A DNA stretch of 27,496 bases from assembly GCA_013115145.1 (NCBI GenBank), contig JAAPAO010000493.1, positions 1-27,496 of the forward strand, written 5' to 3'. Source of the DNA: Perkinsus chesapeaki (Eukaryota; Perkinsozoa; Perkinsida; Perkinsidae). Numbering within the stretch: the first letter of the stretch is position 1; every line of letters starts with the position of its first letter. The notes beneath the pieces were generated by a model that saw only the letters and a program-made list of their open reading frames with translations, had not been told where the DNA came from and did not search any database. Positions 1 to 11,600 of the stretch are shown in pieces. The position numbers were made by a program, and so were the translations under genes.

Positions 1-22
1 TCAACGGTTCTAGCTACAGCTG

Positions 23-427
23 TCACCAGGTGATTGCAGCGCCTCTCCCAACCCCAGCGTCTATGGGATTTCCTCTATATTTGTCGAAGTAAATGGAACG
101 GAAGCCGTCCGCTCTCACTGAACTGAAAATTCCATGTTCTCTGACAGCATTAACATAGGCCTCAAGCACGACTGAATCCCACTCGAGATAAAACTCGATG
201 ACCCCAGATTCCTCATGGCTGCGGCTTCGGACTTTGATCTTTTGAAATCGCTTCCTGAGACCGGGCAAGTTGAATAGGCATGTGGTGCCGAACAAGATGT
301 TCGGGCAGAGAATCGTCAGCTTGAATGGATCGACACCCTTCTGAATACCAAATATCCTCACATCGGCTGCACATAACACACTAAGTGTCAGTGATAGGAA
401 GTATAGAGTAATCGGAGAGGAGGTCAT
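23..427 (-). CDS. small predicted secreted protein, unknown function
   Basis: Intact single-exon reading frame of 134 codons, with an ATG at 427-425 and a TGA stop at 25-23. Residues 1-20 look like a signal peptide: a short polar start, then a Leu/Ser-rich hydrophobic core and a small-residue end (VLCAAD), with likely cleavage near residue 20-21. The mature part is about 113 residues, with no second membrane segment, two cysteines about 9 residues apart (ILCPN, TTCLF), a basic patch (RKRFQKIKVRSRS) and aromatic residues towards the C terminus. I recognise no family. Small lineage-specific secreted proteins are common in parasitic alveolates, so a secreted or surface role is reasonable but inferred. 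An AG acceptor-like site (CTCAG) ends 11 nt upstream of the ATG. The gene sits at the window edge and points out of it. Confidence 0.6.
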   Translation of the reverse strand: MTSSPITLYFLSLTLSVLCAADVRIFGIQKGVDPFKLTILCPNILFGTTCLFNLPGLRKRFQKIKVRSRSHEESGVIEFYLEWDSVVLEAYVNAVREHGIFSSVRADGFRSIYFDKYRGNPIDAGVGRGAAITW

Positions 428-881
428 TTATACTATAGCTGAGTAAAGTCACTATAAATACGAAGTATCACGTGCTCATCTGATGAGGCTCGTTGTCCGC
501 GATTCACATGAGTCACACTCATCTGGCGTCCCCCTGCTTGTCAACTCGGCACTTATGCCCGAGTGGGGAAAAACTGCTCACAATTTCTTAGTTGGTCTGA
601 AGCTTTTATAAGCAATAATCGATCATGTAGATTATTGATCAATTAGTCGCCTATCGCCTGCGTGCGGACCAACTCCCACGCATGCACATGCTACCTTTCT
701 GTCGACAATTGAGAGACAGAGTAGCCCAATCTACAAGGGATCTAATCGAGAAAAATTGATGAATACCACAGCTAGTATAACAGTAGCCCTACTGGCCGCC
801 AGTAACTGGCGTCACTGCGTCATCATAGAAAAGAAATAATAACGGAAAATGACCACATAATCATCACTGAGTGGCCTTTGT

Positions 882-930
882 GCGGAGGGAGCATTTTGGC
901 GCCACGACGGCAGATTGGTGGCGCGTACTG
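882..930. repeat. diverged repeat block, copy A
   Basis: About 49 bp, roughly 70% identical to 1323-1370. Shared parts are CGGAGGGAG, TTTTGGCGCC and TGGCGC. The TTTTGGCGC string resembles the E2F/DP consensus TTTSSCGC; any regulatory role is inference. Confidence 0.35.
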
Positions 931-1322
931 TGCGCCAGCTGAGCTGGCCCAGCTCAATCCTCATCCGCGAGCCCATATCAAGGATCGCGGATCACCCCCA
1001 GAACCTATCATCCAACCTCTACCTTTACAGGCGTTGATGACAGTTGTTCGTCAACTCAATATCTGTACCTGAGTGTGAAAAACTAATTGCAATTCTTTCG
1101 TTTCTCTAAGGCGTCTTTAAGCCATCATTCATCATGGCGCCTATCATAGCTTGCACGCGTTCGCGTGCCTTGAAGATGGAGAAGCAAACGGCAAGATTAA
1201 CCAGGGTTCTCAAAAATTACATACCGGAATGAAAACTTCATTATTTCTCATGTCGTCTCTGTAGTATGACTTTGAGGAAGTAATGTTCAAGGGCACACAA
1301 CGACCTCTAATCGACCTTTTAC

Positions 1323-1370
1323 CGGAGGGAGTCTTTTGGCGCCTCCAGAGGCTACTGATGGCGCAAGCTG
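1323..1370. repeat. diverged repeat block, copy B
   Basis: Partner of the block at 882-930 in the same orientation, again with CGGAGGGAG, TTTTGGCGCC and TGGCGC. A GCGGATC(C)ACCCCC string follows both copies at different distances, so they may be remnants of a longer duplicated unit. Confidence 0.35.
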
Positions 1371-1504
1371 CGGATCCACCCCCGCCTCGTCCGCTATTCG
1401 TTCGGGGCTCCCCCCTCCCAGGGAACTTCTTGAGACCCCGGAATATACATGGACCCGTTGCAGGTTTCTTGTCGTCACCAACCCCAGCAGAGTAGATGGA
1501 GTCC

Positions 1505-1655
1505 TTACCTTTTTGACATCTCCCAACACTTCGATCGAGAAAGGGACAACAAATACAATTTGATTGTTAGAAGTTAAATATCCACGTTCCCAGCGCTTGG
1601 ATCCGACCAGCGAGAGGAAAACCCCGTTGGTGAAAGGTGTTGTGTTCACCCAGTG
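1505..1655 (-). pseudogene. possible isolated coding exon or gene remnant
   Basis: On the minus strand a short open stretch ends in AAAAAG followed by a good donor (GTAAGG, about 1507-1502). Its translation looks protein-like (contains FLSLVGSKRWERGY and IVFVVPFSIEVLGD), but the frame has no ATG and is closed by TGA just upstream, with no acceptor AG between that stop and the open part. I could not attach an upstream or downstream exon. It may be a decayed gene fragment, an exon of an unrecognised gene, or chance. Confidence 0.2.
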
Positions 1656-2412
1656 TTTTCATACCTCGATATATCTGTTGGACATGATTCGGAGGAACAC
1701 TCGGAAGAACACAACACCTCGTGCCATTGAGTGGATGGGATGGGCGTGAAAAACTACACGGGTAGACCCTTATAATAGAATCATATAACTGCAACGTAAT
1801 AGCGTGACATAGCCCGGAAGTGAGAAGGCGCATCTTTGCGTACGTGCACGCAATGTGCACGCGCAGTGTGCTGTGTTCGCACCCGCCACCGCACTCGCTA
1901 TGAGTGGAAACACAAATGCTCACAGCCACTTGAATAGCAAGCCCTGGTCACTCCAGGTATATTTAACATCCGATAACGAATTATCTTCGAAATATTTTCG
2001 CCGTTAAATGAGCATGCCCTCCGAGGCTAGCCCTCGGTAGGCTCAACAGCAGTCTGAGGATGCTCCCGTGCATCCGTGGTCAGAACTAGTAGGTCTTATG
2101 AGCGTCCGTATTTGTCTAGAGAAGGCAGCACAATACCCTCTCTGTTGCCGTTGCGACTCTACCCACGTGCTGGGTAATTCCTTTACTGTAGGGAGTACAG
2201 TACTCCAAACTAAACAAATATAATGCATAACATCTCATGTTTAGTTACAAGAACATCATCAGTTAATCATGATAGTTGACGCTCATGCAACACATCGAAT
2301 ACCGATGTGGGCGCCGCGAGCTACCAACGGTCTGCCTCTGCAAGGAATGGGACCAGTTCGCCATGCCCAATTCCTGAACGAACCAATAAAACATCCCTCC
2401 CGTAAGGATGGC

Positions 2413-4960
2413 CTACTTCTTTTCTTCATGAGCCGTCCACAAATGTAATGTCCTCGAAAGCTTCGAGTTGAAGGACCATTCCACCGGAACTCTCGGTTCT
2501 CTCCCAGCGAATCTTCGTTGCTGCCGAGAGCGCTTAACGGAAGTAGCTGGTCGCGAAACCTGACAGGGTCGCGTCTCCGGTCAGCGCCTCCAGGGAGATA
2601 CCTCGCGTGGGGGTGTTGGTAGCGATGTTGAAGCACTCAACCCCGGTGAAGTTCGAGCTCGACGAGGCAGTGAGCCCATGCTAGTATCACTACGGACGTT
2701 CCTCGACCTAGTTGTTGAAACGTCGACAGAGCGTTTGCCTATAACGTATCTACAGCAAGCCTGCAGTTGCTCGGGCTTTCGGATGACCTACGGTTTAACT
2801 TCTCCGCCGTAGAGTCCAAGGAGACCTTCAGAATCGTACCGAGCAAAAGGTGGCCAACTGTCTGCAGCAACCGGGAGTTCCCCGTTATCAGGAGCATGGT
2901 CGAACGGGCCGATTCGGAATGGTTTCTGAAGTGAACAACTAGGATCGGAGACTGCTAGGGAATCACCCAACCGAGCGCTGAATACGTGATTCGAAGAGAA
3001 TGACAGCGGCCAGTCGAAGATGAGCCTTACGTGGTTCCTCCAGCCATTCGGCCGAGCCTTACTCTTAGCCACGGTCCGAAGGCCATCGAATAAGTTCTCC
3101 TTCCGTGTAAGTCTGGCCGCTAGTTTCTCAAGACGCTTCACACGCAATTCCTGAGGAAGAGAAATCATCCCTTTATTCAACCCACAAAGCGCTCTTACGC
3201 AATCTTGAATTGCCGAGGGCGGGAATCGGGTCATATGGGCCGGGTCGTGCCTGAGGATTCTAGTCTCTACAATATTATAATCCCGGTCTTACGGGAAAGG
3301 GAAAAAGAAAGGCTCCGGCATTTGCTGAGATGGCGGTGGCAGTTGGGGGACTGAAAAATAGCATATAATGTGTTGAAAAGGTAATCGAAAATGGCACGCC
3401 ACGAGGACAATACAGAGATCTCTTTAGAGAGAGCGCTACAGCCCACAAGACGGTACGAGATACCACTAACTCACCGAACTCATTCAAGTCAACTCCAGGG
3501 ACCTCGTCCAGCTTTTTGACGGCACCGTCAGATGAACTCTCCAAACCTAAGAAAGCTGGGCTAAGATGCAGCGACGCTGAAAAGTAGCCCACTTTTTCGA
3601 TTGGGTATCGTCTGAGGCATTTTGACCTCAGTGAGTCGAGCTGGCAAGGAGCTGATGGCGGAGCGTAACAAAGTCCCTGGTAATGGTAACTCATTGGAGA
3701 TGGAGGAGGGGCACGTACCGTCCTCATCGATGAAATGTCTCTCGTCAACTTGGGAGGAATTCGGAAGTAAACTTGAGTGACGCCCTGACATGCGAGATTG
3801 GATTAGACGTTCCTCAAGGAATAAGGAGATTCCGAATCCGTTGAAGCAACTGTAGGGCCCTTTCACCCAAAGGTGGTTTATTCTTTTTAATTCTGACACA
3901 TAGGAAGCTATTGATAATCTATCGTAAGGTCGTCCAGATTCTATTGGTTAGACTTCAACCTTATTGACGATACCTCATCTACCTCGTCGATAAGAGTTTA
4001 TGCATGTTGTCTTATCGCTGTTTCCTCAGACAACTTACCCGGTTTGAGGTGATGCTGATGCACATGGGCTGGCAGCGGCGTTATCGAGGGAACCATCGGA
4101 AACTCGTTCGCAGGGACCTGGCAAAAGTGCACCTCGCCAAGTCGGCGCACGGGAGGAGCCCCACCGCTTTCACGTCTACAGTGGTCACGAGACCGCTGTT
4201 GCCAGCTGAAGTTATCGGGCCAATGACCGCCTTGTTGCTCGGCGATTCCGAAATATTCGGTAGCCCGTTCTGAAGAAATTTCGTTGATGATGCTAGCCGC
4301 TGTCGAATTTACGACTCTACCCGTCCGAAGGGGGAAGCTGACCATCGGCTAAGGCCAGGAGTTGTCCTCGTCGGAGAAGCATCTCGTCGATCGTCCTCTT
4401 GCGCGAGGATATCAGTAACAATAGTGAGACCGGAAGGCATCTAAAGAAACGGCTTTCGGAGCGAACCACCAAGTTGATTGACAACACAACTGGATGACCG
4501 CAGTAACACCATACACGACAGACGGCGCAAGTATGGTACGAAGGCCTTCTTGCCTCGTCTTCATCCATTCTCGAAATTAACTCTGTCATCATCAACCGCG
4601 GCCACACTAGGAGACTGCTCGGGCAAGAGGCTCTCAGTAGCAGATACTTCCTCTTTGACGGCTCCAAGAGTCATCGACGCTCCACCGCTCGGGGACATAG
4701 CGTCTCCTAGCAACCGACTCGAAGCTCTACCCTCACCGGTCAGCTCGGCGGCAGCTTCTTCCATTTCCGCATCTAACCCGCTGGAGCTCGACTCTCCACT
4801 GGCGCTTACGGAACGCTTTCGACTTTGGTGATGTGACTGACCATGAGATAGGCCTCTTCGATGGTCACCAATATGGCTCGCCACGGCTGCTGCGGTGACT
4901 TTACTCTGTCCTACTAAATGAAGATGCTGGCGACTCTTCTCGACAAGCAAACGGAAGTGC
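2413..4960 (-). CDS. downstream exons, probably the 3' part of the same long gene; function unknown
   Basis: Exons on the minus strand, in order: 4960-4582, about 4348-4039 (join least sure), 3940-3719, 3651-3475, 3266-2800, 2760-2602, 2559-2413, ending in TAG at 2415-2413. Phases agree at every junction and the first exon (acceptor TCTTTTAG) has no ATG, so it needs an upstream exon; the phase-2 donor at 5278 fits. If joined to 5279-8193 the product would be about 1262 residues. The 4960 exon is Ser/Glu/Ala-rich and low complexity (SASGESSSSGLDAEMEEAAA). The 3266-2800 exon has a Leu/Arg/Lys helix-like stretch (ELRVKRLEKLAARL) and no domain I recognise. The C terminus is basic and Ser/Arg-rich, ending HEEKK. 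Introns of 39 and 42 nt match neighbours; those of 67, 98, 208 and 233 nt are longer and less sure. A separate gene starting near 4960 cannot be excluded. Confidence 0.42.
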
Positions 4961-5274
4961 CTAAAAGAGATCGAGTATTTTTAATTCTGCAAATAGAGTT
5001 CGACATAATACAGTAAATAACAGTTCCTAACTTTCACCAGTTGATATCTTGAGACAGACAGATGTAGATCGAGCTAGTCGGAAAAGTGCTCAACTCTACA
5101 TGTCGTGGACGCGACACTGTTCAGTAATATAATACTGCATGCCGCACCTTCCACAAAGATTGCTAAAGTGTACATTCGTAAATGACATAAACTAGTAATA
5201 GATAACAATAAGGAAACTGTACTTTATGTTGGCTACACTGATAGTAACAAGTGATACATTTCACTCGTTGATGC

Positions 5275-8193
5275 TCACCTAGCAATGTTCCTCGGGTCTC
5301 GAGGTCTCGGCAAACGGTGGACCTCCACAGGCGTATGCCGGTGGCCCGGAGCAGGGCGATCTTCTCGTTGATATGGTCGAAGAGGAAGATGCATGCTAGG
5401 CGACCGTGGTGGTGAGCTCGTACATGACGGCACTTCGTAGCGTATCGGCGACTCGGCGATGTCGGATTGACCCATAGATTCTTGAACCCATCGAGGACCG
5501 GTGCAATCTGCGCCAACGGTAGAGTGTATATCATACGTGCCAGGGCCGAGGCCCGAATCACGATGGCCAGGAAGGGCGATCCGAGGGCCGAGGCTCCACT
5601 CGGGAGAGCGAGGCAGGACGGACTGGTGATTGGGCGAATTGAGGAGGCTGGGCACAGAGGCAGTCCTCGGGCGGCGTTTTCGATTTCTTTTCGACTCGGC
5701 GAAGGAACGCTGGAACTTCTGCCGGTCGTACTCTGCCTTTTGCCTCTTCATAGCCTGACATGAATCATCCTTTGGGCAGCGGTCTGTCCAGCTATATTGT
5801 GGAAATGAATGCCAATGGAGGATATAAATTCTTGTAGCAATTATCAGTGCTAAATGGAGCTGCTATCTGCGATACCCCATCCGCAACCTCGGCCAAACCG
5901 TCCATTTTTATGGCCAAATCACAAGATATTATTCTTGGCACTTTACGGCCGCACAGATGAGTTGAAGGTTCCTCAACTTGAGCAACTTTCAGCTTGCCTG
6001 TAAGACACTCTTGAGGACCTCAAGGGTGCCACTTTGTAGCAACGTATACAGATGAGTCGTCACGATATAATTAGTTCACATTCACTTGCCGTCGGCAGCA
6101 TTACTCTCAAAGAACCTACCAATGTCATCCTTTTCATTTCAACATCACAGGCCGTTTCAAAAGTCTGTCTGTCTGCTTCAGCATTTTGGAAGTACTTCTC
6201 TTTACGTCGCCGTCGCTCCACCAGATGTTCGCTTATCTGACCATAAGTGCGACCATCCTTTAGGGCCTCCTCAAGCAGACTCGCCACATCCGACAAACGA
6301 GTGATAAAAATCCACCGGACAGAATTTGCCTCGCAGCTGAGGCGATTTGACACATCTGAGCACTTACGGCTCGCTTCCTATGAGCCTCCTTGACGAAGAC
6401 CTCGAACTCAGCCCTATTGCGGAATAGCTGTTCTTTACTCCGAGTGTCCTTGCTAGCCAGCTCTTCAGTTAGCACCAACTGACAAGGTCGACTATCGCCT
6501 CTTTTCGGAGGTATAAAGTCACCTTTCGATGCTGATCCTCTCTTCGCTGCGCGTCCCTCCGAGCCTTCCTCATCTTCTCAGCGCCGACCAATGCGGCCTT
6601 CTTCGCCCGACGAGCCTCAGCCTGCCACTCACCTCCGCGTTGATCACCCACGACGGCCCGCTTACCCTTGCAGCCAGAGCTTCGGCCAATTTTCTGTCTC
6701 GTTTCCTCTGGGCTCGCAAAAGCTCCTCCCTGAAATGAAGCACTGAAAAGGCCGGCATCGCACCGCCGCACCTATTCTGTTCCTGCAGTCGTTTGTTCCG
6801 CTTGAACCGATCGCCCCGCTGGTTGTTCCGCATTTGCTTCGTCGCCTCGGCTTGCTGCTCCAAGCGTTGTCGAAGCCTGGCAGTGGAGGAGTGAATTCTG
6901 CGTTCGCCAAATAATGAGACACAATTGCTGTCGACGGTCCTTCTCAACCATCGTCATAGCTCTGTGGTAAATCATATCATCTCTTTCCCTCATCCTCTGC
7001 GCGCTTCTCGATCTCGCTCGTTCTCCTGAAGAAGACACACTCCACCTCTACAGAGGGTTTCCTCTGGTATCACTTCTGGCCTCGTTGTCCATAAAGGCCG
7101 CTTGCTGCCGCTCCAACTTCGCGACATGCGACTGCATCCGTGTCAGCGCTAACGCAGCGAACTCTTCTGGGGACATGGCCAGCCGCAAGTTGTCTGAAGT
7201 TGCCAAACCTCGCCTGTGCCCGTCAGAACGCCTCGCTTACCGCACGAAACCGAACGTCTTTTCTGCGCATTCCCTCCAGCTGTCGCTGGACGCCCCTGCA
7301 ACCACTCGTTGAAGGACTGTGTTGTGTAGCTGTCCCTCCGAATAATAGTGTCATACTCTTCCCTGATAAAGTAAGCTTGAAAGTAATGGTACGTATTTCC
7401 ATGTAAAACTGGGAATCGGTTGCTCGGAGCTCAGAAACTGTTCGCAATAGGGTGACAAGGCGGGAGTTCTGATGATAAAAAATAGGTTTCCTGAATCAGA
7501 ATGATAAGGGAAAACGGAATGATATATGTAATAAGCTTAAGGTTGCACTTGGCGCGTTTCATGATTCATTTCGGTGAGAATTCTTAACGAGAACAGGACT
7601 GCTCCAACTGTTGCTGCTGGACACTTGGACTTCCTCCATGACTGCAACATCAGCCAAGTCGGCGCCTTACAGAGCTTCAGCGAGACATGAAATCTTCCAT
7701 TCCAGTGGGAGGTCCTTCTCTCCCATGGTTGAGTATGCCGGGAACCGCGGCCTGGGATGTCTCGAATAATCTTTACTATGATACAGATTAACCTCGGACG
7801 GTCGCAAGCCCAATCTGTAGCATGCCTCGATGAAGCGTGGAGATCTGACAAGTGCCCTCGGCGGCGTTCGGCGGAGCTTTCAAGGCATACTTGAGTATCT
7901 CGATGGAGTTCAGACCGCGGTCAACGACTCGCTGTCGACCGCGAGGCGTTAAAAGGGCGAATGCCTCCTCAGGAAAGACATGTTCATCACCATCATAACC
8001 GTTATGGTGATAGCCTTCGTTGGTAGGAATCTAACCATACAAGGACTTGTGCTCGGGCAGTAGAAATCGCTTCTACCTTCACTTTAGTAGACTTAGGAGT
8101 TCTCACGCGAGCAGTGTCGGCTGTGACAGGTCTAGTGGAAGGAGTTGCTGTTTGGGAATAGCAACTGTCAAAGCCTCGATTTTTGGTAGGCAT
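5275..8193 (-). CDS. LTPR-module / coiled-coil / STPGR-motif cytoskeletal-type protein (5' part of a long gene)
   Basis: Thirteen exons with consistent phases: 8193-8077, 8030-7891, 7844-7671, 7629-7589, 7408-7241, 7193-7074, 7025-6923, 6876-6772, 6729-6666, 6621-6523, 6478-6368, 6329-6120, 5754-5279. Apart from those of about 180 and 365 nt after exons 4 and 12, introns are 38-48 nt. ATG at 8193. The N-terminal part has two modules of the type LLTPRGRQRVVDRGLNSIEI and SPRFIEACYRLGLRP, resembling the LTPR...EAC..LGI modules of ciliary coiled-coil proteins (CCDC177-like). Exons 5-12 encode long Arg/Lys/Glu/Gln-rich coiled coil (KLERQQAAF, EELLRAQRKRDRKLAEAL). Exon 13 holds GLGPGTYDI, close to the STPGR/SHIPPO repeat of microtubule-associated flagellar proteins. 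It reaches a TGA at 5277-5275, but that sits in a good donor (AG/GTGAGC, phase 2) that fits the acceptor at 4961, so the gene probably continues. The least certain joins are around exon 4, at 7589/7408 and at 6368/6329. A cytoskeletal or flagellar role is inferred. Confidence 0.55.
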
Positions 8194-8249
8194 GATGAAT
8201 CATACGATCAATTTGGCAAAAGCCTTTAAACTATACAAGGGGTGGATCA

Positions 8250-8384
8250 TGTAATGTGGCAAGTGTATTATATAAATGTAATGTGACAAGTGTATTATAT
8301 AAATGTAATGTGACAAGTGTATTATATAAATGTAATGTGACAAGTGTATTATATAAATGTAATGTGACAAGTGAATTATATGAA
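8250..8384. repeat. 27-bp tandem repeat, 5 copies
   Basis: Five head-to-tail copies of a 27-bp unit that begins TGTAATGTGACAAGTG and ends TATTATATAAA. The first copy has one substitution and the last has two near its end. It lies 57 bp upstream of the ATG at 8193. It shares the 15-bp core TATATAAATGTAATG with the 38-bp minisatellite at 20821-21065, so the two arrays are related. Confidence 0.95.
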
Positions 8385-8672
8385 CTTAATATTACTGCAA
8401 ACAGTTCAAGATGAATTACTTCGATTGCTTCTTGATTGCCGTAACGAGCGGATCCTTATGACTAAGCGACAAGAGGACATTCATTAACAACTCGACAGGT
8501 GCCCCTTGCAGTGAAAAAACTATCAAGCTGACCTCCTCACTAAGAATTAGAGACGCCTAAGTCGCAAGCAATTGTCTCTGACTATGAGCAGTATCAAACC
8601 ATAGTGCTCATAGTAACCACAACAGGAGCCAAACGTGGGAATGATACAGGCGGTCAAATGGTCGTCAGAAGT
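8385..8672. other. intergenic spacer
   Basis: About 290 bp between the 27-bp array and the stop codon of the kinase gene. I see no open frame or RNA gene. It should contain the kinase 3' end and the promoter side of the gene starting at 8193. Confidence 0.5.
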
Positions 8673-11600
8673 TCAGTTAATAATATAAATAAAAGACAAC
8701 CAAACAAATAGGCTACATTTTAGATCTGATCGAGGCGGAGTTGGAGTAAAAGCTTCTGAAGGTCGAAAAAAATGTCTTCTCAGTGCCAACCGAAGGGACT
8801 CCTCCTCCACGCCCTCGACGACGTCTTGAAGGGACAGCTCCGTAGACGGCGTGCTTTGCGCAATACCTGAAGAGCCAAAGCTAGTAGAATACGACTCCAC
8901 TATGACACCGTGATATCGAGAGGCTTTCTCAAGGTAACATATCGATGACGAGGAGCGTGGAGGCGTATTCGAAGAAGAGGCACTCACCGATGGCCTCGCA
9001 GGACACCAATCGTCGCTCTGGCTTTCTCGTCAGTGACCATCATTTGTAGGACCAGTTCGGCCAAGTCCGGGTCTATTTCAGCTAGCCTTTTGCCGACACT
9101 AACCTTTGGGTGGAAATATCGGATAACCGAATGATAGAAATCAGCTTCTCCTGATGAGCCGCTCTCGGCGACTGACATGCAGTTCGTCCAAAGCTCCGCA
9201 GTTGGTTCTTTTCCTGAGTTAGATTACAATTACCGAGGCTTCTATCATTCATCCAAAAACAGCAAGGTGCATTTACTTAGGTCACGGCCCTGCTTTGCAG
9301 CGCCATGCGGAGTTCTCTATAGTCCATAGAGAAAGTGTATCATTTCATCATTCATCAGAAAATGTGTAATTTCTGGCGTGCCTTCTTTACAAAAAACATA
9401 AGCAATGACACGGCACTTTTGGAGTGATCTATCCTACTCCGTTCATCAGGGAAGACACTTAACGGGAGGGCTTTGTACCAACATCAACGTTTGTAGTTAG
9501 TTTTATTGGTAGTGAAGATGTGGCGTAAGTGTGTGGCGTAAGTTGTACCGAGGACAATCTTAGAGATAAGTATCCCCAATGCCCACACATCCATGGACTT
9601 GGCAATTTTAATTATTTGCTTTTCATCATCGGGCCCACTGATGCCAGAAAGGTATGCAGCCATAGGCCGGCCCAGCTCCGGAGAGGCGTATCTTCCATAG
9701 TGCGTAAGTTTAGCATCAAGGTCAGATCGCTCACACTGGAGTGAATGTTATAGAGCCACCGCTAGCTGGTGAGATGACAGTCCCATCCAACATGAGACCA
9801 CCCAAGTCGATGAGCTTCCATTGACCGTCGCGCATCCTCATAACATTCTCGGCTTTGAGATCGAGGTGCACCTGAAAGTATAAGAACAAATTTACAATTG
9901 ACACGAAGATGATATATAGAAGAGATCCAGTTATTAAGTGAATATATTAGGCTGCGTTATGACGAAAGGGAAAAATAGGCTTATCGTAAGCTGCTTACAG
10001 ACTCAGAGATAAATAAAAAGGGATAACGGTGGCTTTAATTTACTGTAGACTGTCCTACCATGTCGAGGGAATGCAATGCCTCCATTATGTCTATAAGCCT
10101 GACAACTATCTCTCCTAGTTCATCGGTGGCGAAGTGATAGCTTCCAGGCAGCTCTGTACGCCTAAGCAGTATAACCTTCAGATTGAGAGCCATGTCGCTA
10201 GCAAGTGACGATATAGTCGTAGCAGTTTATATTGGTGTATCATTAGTTCACAAAATAAAGATATCCTTACGATAATTTCAAGCCCGGCTAGAGCGAAAGA
10301 GATTCAAGTTGAATCTATTATGATTCCGCTACATGAGTGGTTGAGTAATTCAGGGTGGATATTAGGTTAGCATAATGTATGTGGGGTAAAGAATCGGAGA
10401 ACCCATATCTTGCAAAATACGATGTGAAGCTCGTACCGCTGTGAAGGCTAAGCAGCCCACTTACTTTTTCCTAACATAGCTTTCAAGCGTCTCTACTCCC
10501 ATCTCCATCACAATGATGAGATTACCGTGGCTGTCAGGTCCGGGGGCACCAGTCCTGGCCGAAACTATCATTTCCGATATGCCAACGACCAGGATTACTC
10601 CGTCGTCGTGAATGAAAGCAAACGAATGAACATGCCACCATCCCTATCGTCATCGATCCATTCCGGTATCGCTATGTGACCTTGGACAGGGCCTTTCTGA
10701 GAACGAAGCCTATCATTGACGACTATGATTGGAAGAGCCTCTGGAGTGCTGAAATAAGGTGGGCCAAGAGACCATATCTCACCGTCGATAAGTTACTGAT
10801 GTACGAGATTCGTAGCCAGGTTTATTCGATTCCATATAGGCGAGAAGTTCAAAACATCTAGCTTGTATACCACAAGCACAAGCTGTACTGATGTCAAGAT
10901 TTATGAAGGCGCCCGCCTAAATGCGCTCGAGTGTATACTACATTTACCTTCATTTAGCAAGCCCTCCCAGACTTACCTTCAACATGTCCAACACTCGAAC
11001 TTCTCTGGTGAAATAATCAATCGCTTTCTGGCTTGTCGCCTGAAACCAGCCAATGGTCTAGTTTTACTTCCTCCGGTCAGTGGAAATACATTGTAACATG
11101 ACGAGGAGCCCTTGTCGAAGCAGTGTCCGACTACTGTTAAGACGGACTGGATGAACACATGACCACGTTAACTAACTAGCCGCCGTTTCGAAAAATTATG
11201 GCATAATGCTGCAATGCATATTGATACATTGCAGCTGTAAATTTGCTGGCATCGGCTGCCAGCCAAATATGCTATAGTGATGAGCACACTTCCAAACCGA
11301 ATAACTCGAGTCATACACGACTAGGTAGAAACTAGGTCGAGAAAATACTATTCTCAAACAGAAATGGTCCCAATTTATATGCCAGCGTGCCGTTATAGCC
11401 TCTTAGAGAGAATTATCTCTGGTTCATCAGATGAGCTTGATCTGCTAACTTTCGATATAGTCAATCATCTAAGGTGTCTTCCACCTGACTTTACTAAAGT
11501 CACTTTAGCTACATAGGCAAGCCCGCTCTTGTCGGGAATAAATTTTCTATCTTCCTTTCTTCAGAAAATACTTATACGTGCCAGGAGCCTCTTGCAAACC

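Larger units (their letters stand above)
428..2412. other. about 2 kb without a confident gene
   Basis: No reading frame here is convincing. It contains two diverged related blocks (about 882-930 and 1323-1370, each with TTTTGGCGCC). The phrase GTGAAAAACTA recurs (about 1074 and 1747), with a related GGGGAAAAACTG near 565. There is a perfect small palindrome GGAGTAC-A-GTACTCC at 2192-2206 and an alternating GTGCACGC tract near 1845-1870. It probably holds the promoter of the 23-427 gene and the 3' region of the long gene ending at 2413. Confidence 0.5.

Noticed and set aside
6529-6738. Plus-strand Leu/Ser-rich frames in 6.0-7.4 kb
   Set aside because: Complement of the Arg/Glu-rich coiled-coil exons on the minus strand.
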